Source of the DNA: Christensenella sp. UBA7102
Lineage (GTDB): Bacteria; Bacillota; Clostridia; Christensenellales; UBA1750
Assembly (NCBI GenBank): GCA_002492415.1
Contig: DKYK01000078.1
Location: 1-27,182, forward strand
Length of the DNA stretch: 27,182 bases
Reading direction: 5' to 3'
Numbering within the stretch: the first letter of the stretch is position 1; the number at the start of each line of letters is the position of its first letter. Positions 23,432 through 27,182 of the stretch are shown in pieces. Made by a program: the position numbers and the translations under genes. A model generated the notes under the pieces. That model ran no database searches. It was given only the letters and a program-made list of their open reading frames with translations, and was not told the DNA's origin.

Positions 23432-24276
23432 ACCTCTCCCTCCTTTTCCAGGTGCACCATGATGGTTTCAAGATCTACATTTTCCGTTGGAACAGGCAGC
23501 TTTTGCGCGTCCTGTGTCCGCACCAGTGCGGAAAACTCGCGCTTTCCCTGCTTGCACCCGACCAGAAGCGGGATCAGCGCATCGGGCATCTGCTCCTGTG
23601 CAAACTGCACCAGGCGCCACTCTTCCAGAAATCCATCCAACTCCCCCACTGCCTCCAATCTTCCCGCGCGGATATAGGCGATGTCATCCGCGCATTTATC
23701 CAGATCCGAGGTAATGTGTGTGGAAAACAGTATGCTCACGCCTTTTTCCCTCACCAGGCTCAAGAAGATGTCTGTCAGCTCGTCCCGCGACACAGGATCC
23801 AGACCGCTCGTCGGTTCGTCCAATATCAGCAGCTGCGCGTTGTGCGATAAAGCCAACGTCAGCGCGTACTTGACCTTCATGCCCGCCGACAGCTGCGCCG
23901 GCGTCTTGTCCTCGTCCAGCGCAAAGCGGCGCATATATTCCGCGCAGGCCCCGTCATCCCAGTTGTCGTAGAACGACCGCGTGATGCGCGTAATGGCGTT
24001 CAGCTTTTTGTGCGGATAGAACTCCACGCCGCCCGACACAAACCCCAGGCGCTGCTTGATGTCCCGTTCGTCCTTCGCCAGCTTTTTACCGAAAAATTCA
24101 ATTTCACCCGCGTCCGGATGCACAAAATTGAGCAGAGACTTGAGCGTTGTGGTCTTGCCCGCACCGTTCCTGCCGATAAAGCCCATTACTCGGCCCCGCT
24201 CCAGAGAAAAGCTCACATCCCGCAGCTGGAACTTAGGGTATGTTTTGCACAGCCCTTCCACCTTGAGCACCGTCAT
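23425..24276 (-). CDS. ABC transporter ATP-binding protein
   Basis: A 283-residue ATPase subunit of an ABC-2 type exporter. Walker A is GRNGAGKTTT (near residue 36). The signature is LSAGMKVKYALTLA, a LSxGM variant of LSGGQ seen in YtrB-like ATPases. Walker B with the D-loop is LLILDEPTSGLD, and the switch His is in LFSTHITSDLD. An unusual C-terminal extension of about 60 residues follows. I choose ATG 24276 because GGAGG (24288-24284) is seven bases before it; an in-frame ATG at 24282 is only one base from that site. The gene begins two bases after the AbrB-type regulator stop codon and overlaps the permease gene, so the three form one operon. Confidence 0.92.
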   Translation of the reverse strand: MTVLKVEGLCKTYPKFQLRDVSFSLERGRVMGFIGRNGAGKTTTLKSLLNFVHPDAGEIEFFGKKLAKDERDIKQRLGFVSGGVEFYPHKKLNAITRITRSFYDNWDDGACAEYMRRFALDEDKTPAQLSAGMKVKYALTLALSHNAQLLILDEPTSGLDPVSRDELTDIFLSLVREKGVSILFSTHITSDLDKCADDIAYIRAGRLEAVGELDGFLEEWRLVQFAQEQMPDALIPLLVGCKQGKREFSALVRTQDAQKLPVPTENVDLETIMVHLEKEGEVC

Positions 24277-24278
24277 GT

Positions 24279-24518
24279 TCATTCCTCCTCTTTGCCCTTG
24301 ACCCTTTCTTCCTGCGCGCTCAGTATGCTCTTCATGATTACATCCATCATGCTGTAATTCTGCAGCGCAATGCCGCGTTCGACATCCGCGAGCAATACCA
24401 TCGTATCCCCCGGTTTTACGTCAAACATGTCGCGCACCTCTTTGGGGATCACGATCTGCCCCTTTGGCCCCACCTTTACGGTCGCCATAAACTTACCCTT
24501 TGGCCCTTGTTTTTTCAT
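24279..24518 (-). CDS. AbrB/SpoVT/MazE-type swapped-hairpin transcription regulator
   Basis: A 79-residue DNA-binding protein. The segment ATVKVGPKGQIVIPKEVRDM is the AbrB swapped-hairpin core, followed by FDVKPGDTMVLLADVERGIAL. A charged helical tail ends in KGKEEE. I choose ATG 24518, with GGGAGG only four bases before it; an upstream in-frame GTG at 24530 lies in that site, and ATG 24488 (MATVKV) with AAAGGG upstream is a fair alternative. It is the first gene of the regulator-ATPase-permease operon. There is no toxin gene nearby, so it is more likely an autoregulator of the ABC genes than a MazE-type antitoxin. Direct repeats beside its promoter are a possible operator. Confidence 0.85.
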   Translation of the reverse strand: MKKQGPKGKFMATVKVGPKGQIVIPKEVRDMFDVKPGDTMVLLADVERGIALQNYSMMDVIMKSILSAQEERVKGKEEE

Positions 24519-24528
24519 ACTTCCTCCC

Positions 24529-24546
24529 ACTTGTATAACTTGTAAT
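24529..24546 (-). repeat. Tandem 9-base direct repeat downstream of the AbrB promoter
   Basis: On the plus strand ACTTGTATA (24529-24537) is followed directly by ACTTGTAAT (24538-24546), seven of nine bases alike. It sits between the -10 element and the start codon, where a repressor could bind. This is a weak signal that could occur by chance. Confidence 0.35.
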
Positions 24547-24550
24547 ACTT

Positions 24551-24578
24551 ATTATACCATTCTATTTTCATTCGTCAA
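24551..24578 (-). promoter_or_regulatory. Strong promoter of the AbrB-ABC operon
   Basis: On the minus strand TTGACG (24578-24573) and a perfect TATAAT (24556-24551) are 16 bases apart, 32 bases before the ATG. It starts only about 20 bases after the terminator of lonB. Confidence 0.8.
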
Positions 24579-24598
24579 CTCGAACCGGCCAAAAACGC

Positions 24599-24622
24599 AA
24601 AAAGAACGGCTAAACCGTCCTT
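24599..24622 (-). terminator. Intrinsic terminator after lonB
   Basis: On the minus strand an eight-base-pair stem AAGGACGG/CCGTTCTT (one wobble) with a five-base loop is followed by a U-run (24603-24599, within TTCTTTTTGCG). It begins 17 bases after the lonB stop codon. Confidence 0.8.
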
Positions 24623-24639
24623 TTTTCTGTTCGAATTGC

Positions 24640-26310
24640 TCACGCCTTTTGTGCCGTGAGCACTGCTGGGGATGCGGGGGCAAACGCTGCGGCGATTTGC
24701 TGCTGCTCTGTCTCTTCCCCAATGAAAATGCGCAGCGCGTCGTCCAGCGTATCGATGCAGCGCACCTGTTCCATGCGTTCAAACGCCTTTTCCTCATTCT
24801 CCCGAGGGATGAGCACCAGGCGCGCGCCGCCCCGCACTGCCGCGCGCACCTTCTCCGGCACGCCGCCCACGGGCAGTACGGTTCCGCCGATGCCAACTTC
24901 GCCCGTCACCGCGACACTGCCATCCGCCGCCTGCCCCGTGATGGCGGAAAACACCGCAACCGCCATTGCCACGCCAGCGGAGGGCCCATCTACCGGCATG
25001 CCGCCAGGGAAGTCAATGTGCACGTCATATCCGTCTACATTGATTCCGCGCATGCGCAGCGCTGTGCGCACGTTCTCTACTGCGCCCGACGCAGTGGAGC
25101 GCCGCAGCATCTTGCGCGAGCCCGCATCCAACTGCTCTTGATCCACGATGCCCGTCGCCTGCCATACGCCTGTCCTGCCGTGCGCGGGAAACGCCGCCGC
25201 CTCGATGTCCAACACCGCGCCGCTGCCATCTCCCGTCACCGCGAGTCCGTTGACGCGTCCCACGCTCCTGCCGCCGCAGACGCTGCGATCCATTCTCGGC
25301 GTGTAGCTGCCCGTGCGCAGCACATGTTGGATGTCTTCTACCGTGATTTGACTGCGCCCGTCGTTGCGTGCCAATCCAGCGCCTACCTGCACCAGGTTCG
25401 CCGCATCGCGGCCGCCCGGCGAGTATCGCCCGATCAGTTCATCACAGCCCGTCTCCAACGTAAATCCCGCGCTTTCTGCCGCGTTCCGTGCAATCAGCGC
25501 CGTCTCCTCCGCCGTCAGCGCACGGAAGTTGATCTCCATGCACCGCGACCGCAGCGCCGGCGGCAGTTCCTCCGGTCGGCGCGTCGTCGCCGCCACCAGT
25601 CTGAAGTCCGCCGGCAGCCCGTTCTTGAATATATCATGGATGTGCCGCGGAATGCTTCGGTCGCTCTCGGAGTAATAAGCCGATTCCAGCATCACCTTGC
25701 GATCCTCCAGCACCTTGAGCAACTTGTTCATCTGCATAGGATGCAATTCGCCGATCTCATCCAGAAACAGCACGCCGCCGTGCGCCCGCGTCACCGCACC
25801 AGGCTTGGGCTGTGGCACACCTTGCACACCCAGCGGGCCTGCGCCCTGATAGATGGGATCGTGCACGGATCCAATCAGAGGATCCGCAATCGCACGCTCG
25901 TCAAAGCGTACGCAGGTCGCGTCCATTTCGACAAAGGGTGCGTTGGGGCCGAACGCGGAGTCTGGTTGTCTCTTGGCGTATTCCAGCACCAGCCGGGCTG
26001 CACAGGTCTTGCCGATGCCAGGGGGGCCATAGATGATCACGTGCTGGGGATTGGCGCCGCACAGGATCGCGCGCAGCGCCGCAATTCCCTCTTCCTGGCC
26101 AATGATGTCGGAAAACTGTTTGGGCCGTACCTGCTCGCCCAGCGGCAGGTTCAGGTGAACATCGCGCATCTTGCGCAGCTTCTCCATTTCCCGCGCGGAT
26201 TCCGGCATGGGGCGGCCCTCGACCTGCTTTTCCCGACGCATCGCCCGCAAAAAATAGCATCCCATGATCAGGCTCACCGCCAGCTGAATGAGGATCAGCG
26301 CAACATACAT
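24640..26310 (-). CDS. lonB: LonB, membrane-anchored ATP-dependent protease
   Basis: LonB is the Lon-type protease found in spore formers, produced in the forespore of B. subtilis. The 556 residues match B. subtilis LonB (about 552). An N-terminal membrane segment (MYVALILIQLAVSLIMGCYF) replaces the LonA substrate-binding domain. The AAA+ module follows with VIIYGPPGIGKTCAAR, GGVLFLDEIGELH and SRCMEINFR. The C-terminal protease has PVDGPSAGVAMA with the catalytic Ser and GGVPEKVRAAVRGG with the Lys. I choose ATG 26310, preceded by GGAGGG seven bases upstream; the frame extends to 26355 without a site. It follows clpX with a hairpin between, and ends before a terminator. No forespore-type promoter was confirmed. 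Confidence 0.94.
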   Translation of the reverse strand: MYVALILIQLAVSLIMGCYFLRAMRREKQVEGRPMPESAREMEKLRKMRDVHLNLPLGEQVRPKQFSDIIGQEEGIAALRAILCGANPQHVIIYGPPGIGKTCAARLVLEYAKRQPDSAFGPNAPFVEMDATCVRFDERAIADPLIGSVHDPIYQGAGPLGVQGVPQPKPGAVTRAHGGVLFLDEIGELHPMQMNKLLKVLEDRKVMLESAYYSESDRSIPRHIHDIFKNGLPADFRLVAATTRRPEELPPALRSRCMEINFRALTAEETALIARNAAESAGFTLETGCDELIGRYSPGGRDAANLVQVGAGLARNDGRSQITVEDIQHVLRTGSYTPRMDRSVCGGRSVGRVNGLAVTGDGSGAVLDIEAAAFPAHGRTGVWQATGIVDQEQLDAGSRKMLRRSTASGAVENVRTALRMRGINVDGYDVHIDFPGGMPVDGPSAGVAMAVAVFSAITGQAADGSVAVTGEVGIGGTVLPVGGVPEKVRAAVRGGARLVLIPRENEEKAFERMEQVRCIDTLDDALRIFIGEETEQQQIAAAFAPASPAVLTAQKA

Positions 26311-26385
26311 TTCTCTTCCCTCCGTTTCACCGTATGCGCCTATTTTGCTTCGCATCCGCCGAACCTATGCGAGAAGGAGAAACAA

Positions 26386-26424
26386 CAAGCGGACGTAAAA
26401 CGCATTGCTGCGTCCGTCCGCTTG
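26386..26424 (-). terminator. Hairpin after clpX, before lonB
   Basis: On the minus strand CAAGCGGACG (26424-26415) pairs with CGTCCGCTTG (26395-26386), enclosing an inner ACGCA/TGCGT hairpin. It is followed by TTGTTTCTCC, a moderate U-tract. It could terminate or attenuate clpX transcription before lonB, which would let lonB be controlled separately. Confidence 0.65.
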
Positions 26425-26436
26425 ATTGATTTGATT

Positions 26437-27182
26437 TTACGCGGGTTCGCCGCCGCTGGTTCTGCGCCGTCTGGCGGGCTTGGGCGCGGCCTTGGCCGCG
26501 ATGCGCGCCGCCTTGGGAACGTCGGTGAGCAGTACCTGGGGCGAAGCCGCCTTTTGGGCTGCCTCCAGCGTCACCACACACTTGCCCACATCGTCGCGAG
26601 AGGGCAGGTCAAACATGATGTCCTGCAGGATATCCTCAATGACGGAGCGCAGGCCACGCGCACCGGATTTGCGCGCAATGGCGGTCTTTGCAATGTAGCG
26701 CAGCGCCTCTTCCTCAAACTCCAGCTCCACTCCGTCCAGCTCAAAGAGCTTTGCGTACTGCCTGCACAGCGCATTGCGGGGCTTGGTCAGGATGGAGATC
26801 AGCGCCGCCTCATCCAGCTGCTGCAGCGTCACCACTACGGGCAGACGGCCCACAAACTCGGGGATCAGGCCAAACTTGAGTAGGTCTTCGGGCTGAATCA
26901 TCTCAAAGACCTCGGTCAGGTTCTTCTCCTCCTGCTTTTTGATGTCCGCGCCAAAGCCCAGCATCTTCTTTCCAGTGCGGTTCTCGATGATCTTCTCAAT
27001 GCCGTCGAACGCGCCGCCGCAGATGAAGAGTATGTTTGTGGTATCAATCTGAATGAACTCCTGATGCGGATGCTTGCGCCCACCCTGCGGGGGAACGGAA
27101 GCCACCGTGCCCTCAAGAATTTTGAGCAGCGCCTGCTGCACGCCCTCGCCCGAGACGTCGCGCGTGATGGAGGGGTTGTCGC
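26437..27182 (-). CDS. clpX: ClpX, ATPase subunit of ClpXP (3' part, cut by window edge)
   Basis: ClpX unfolds substrates and feeds them to the ClpP protease. About 248 C-terminal residues are present; the zinc-binding domain and Walker motifs lie beyond the right edge. Visible family blocks are NPSITRDVSGEGVQQALLK at the edge, LEGTVASVPPQGGRKHPHQE, TNILFICGGAFDGIE, LIPEFVGRLPV and the sensor-2 segment ARKSGARGLRSVIE. The tail after the ATPase core is a basic/alanine-rich stretch (AAKAAPKPARRRRTSGGEPA). The start is outside the window; an internal GTG at 27141 is not the start. It precedes lonB on the same strand, as in Bacillus. Confidence 0.96.
   Translation of the reverse strand, partial: DNPSITRDVSGEGVQQALLKILEGTVASVPPQGGRKHPHQEFIQIDTTNILFICGGAFDGIEKIIENRTGKKMLGFGADIKKQEEKNLTEVFEMIQPEDLLKFGLIPEFVGRLPVVVTLQQLDEAALISILTKPRNALCRQYAKLFELDGVELEFEEEALRYIAKTAIARKSGARGLRSVIEDILQDIMFDLPSRDDVGKCVVTLEAAQKAASPQVLLTDVPKAARIAAKAAPKPARRRRTSGGEPA

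Noticed and set aside
24279..24518. AbrB-type protein as antitoxin of a MazEF-like pair
   Set aside because: The adjacent gene is an ABC ATPase, not a toxin, and no small toxin-like frame lies beside it.
24370..26883. Plus-strand open frame of 837 codons opposite lonB and clpX
   Set aside because: It is antisense to two well-conserved genes, its translation is arginine/histidine-rich with no domain, and such long shadow frames are expected in GC-rich coding DNA.
1..27182. tRNA, rRNA, riboswitch or CRISPR array
   Set aside because: No tRNA T-arm/acceptor combination, no rRNA-like stretch, no regularly spaced repeats and no riboswitch core were recognised on reading both strands.

Overview
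The window is a GC-rich stretch of a bacterial chromosome, most likely from a spore-forming member of the Clostridia (Bacillota). The indicators are spoIIP, lonB next to clpX, the pairing of an Asp23-family gene (yloU) with fakA, the run DUF512-radical-SAM gene/der/plsY, and a MurG of the Staphylococcus/Bacillus cereus sequence type. Shine-Dalgarno sites are strong and several genes start with TTG (murG, recG, fakA, one hypothetical). No rRNA, tRNA or CRISPR array was seen. Genes are dense, and most sigma-A-type promoters and intrinsic terminators can be placed by eye.

Layout. 1-2750: accessory or eroded margin, with a small serine recombinase (-), a stand-alone murG (+), a 336-base spacer with a hairpin, and the frameshifted, internally deleted remnant of a SAM-dependent methyltransferase. 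2774-4395: two tandem paralogous esterases (+) under one strong promoter, closed by a hairpin. 4444-4651: a short non-coding patch with small hairpins. 4652-7550 (-): a PhnP-like metallo-beta-lactamase-fold hydrolase, two paralogous small DUF4870-type membrane proteins each with its own promoter, and a SxxK serine hydrolase.

7580-11785 (-): yloU (Asp23), fakA and recG. 11967-15223 (-): DUF512 radical-SAM protein, der and plsY, almost without spacing, behind a consensus-like promoter. FakA makes acyl-phosphate and PlsY uses acyl-phosphate, so these neighbouring transcripts share a metabolite. 15354-17751 (-): a TTG-started membrane-anchored hypothetical, a DUF1614 membrane protein and spoIIP. 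A divergent promoter pair at 17782-17848 separates this from the plus-strand genes.

17888-22663 (+): a sugar-nucleotidyltransferase-like gene, lon (LonA), the ribosome-assembly GTPase ysxC and an iron-type alcohol/glycerol dehydrogenase. 22784-24518 (-): an AbrB-type regulator with an ABC exporter ATPase and permease. 24640-27182 (-): lonB and the 3' part of clpX, cut by the window edge. In Bacillus subtilis clpX-lonB-lonA-ysxC is one co-directional block; here it is split into two convergent halves with the AbrB/ABC cassette between them.

I found no convincing new multi-gene system. The observations most worth checking are the methyltransferase relic, the 40-base identical block in otherwise diverged tandem esterases, the split Clp/Lon block, a possible Shine-Dalgarno-sequestering hairpin before the DUF1614 gene, a perfect 12-bp hairpin between yloU and fakA, and the structured non-coding patch at 4444-4651.
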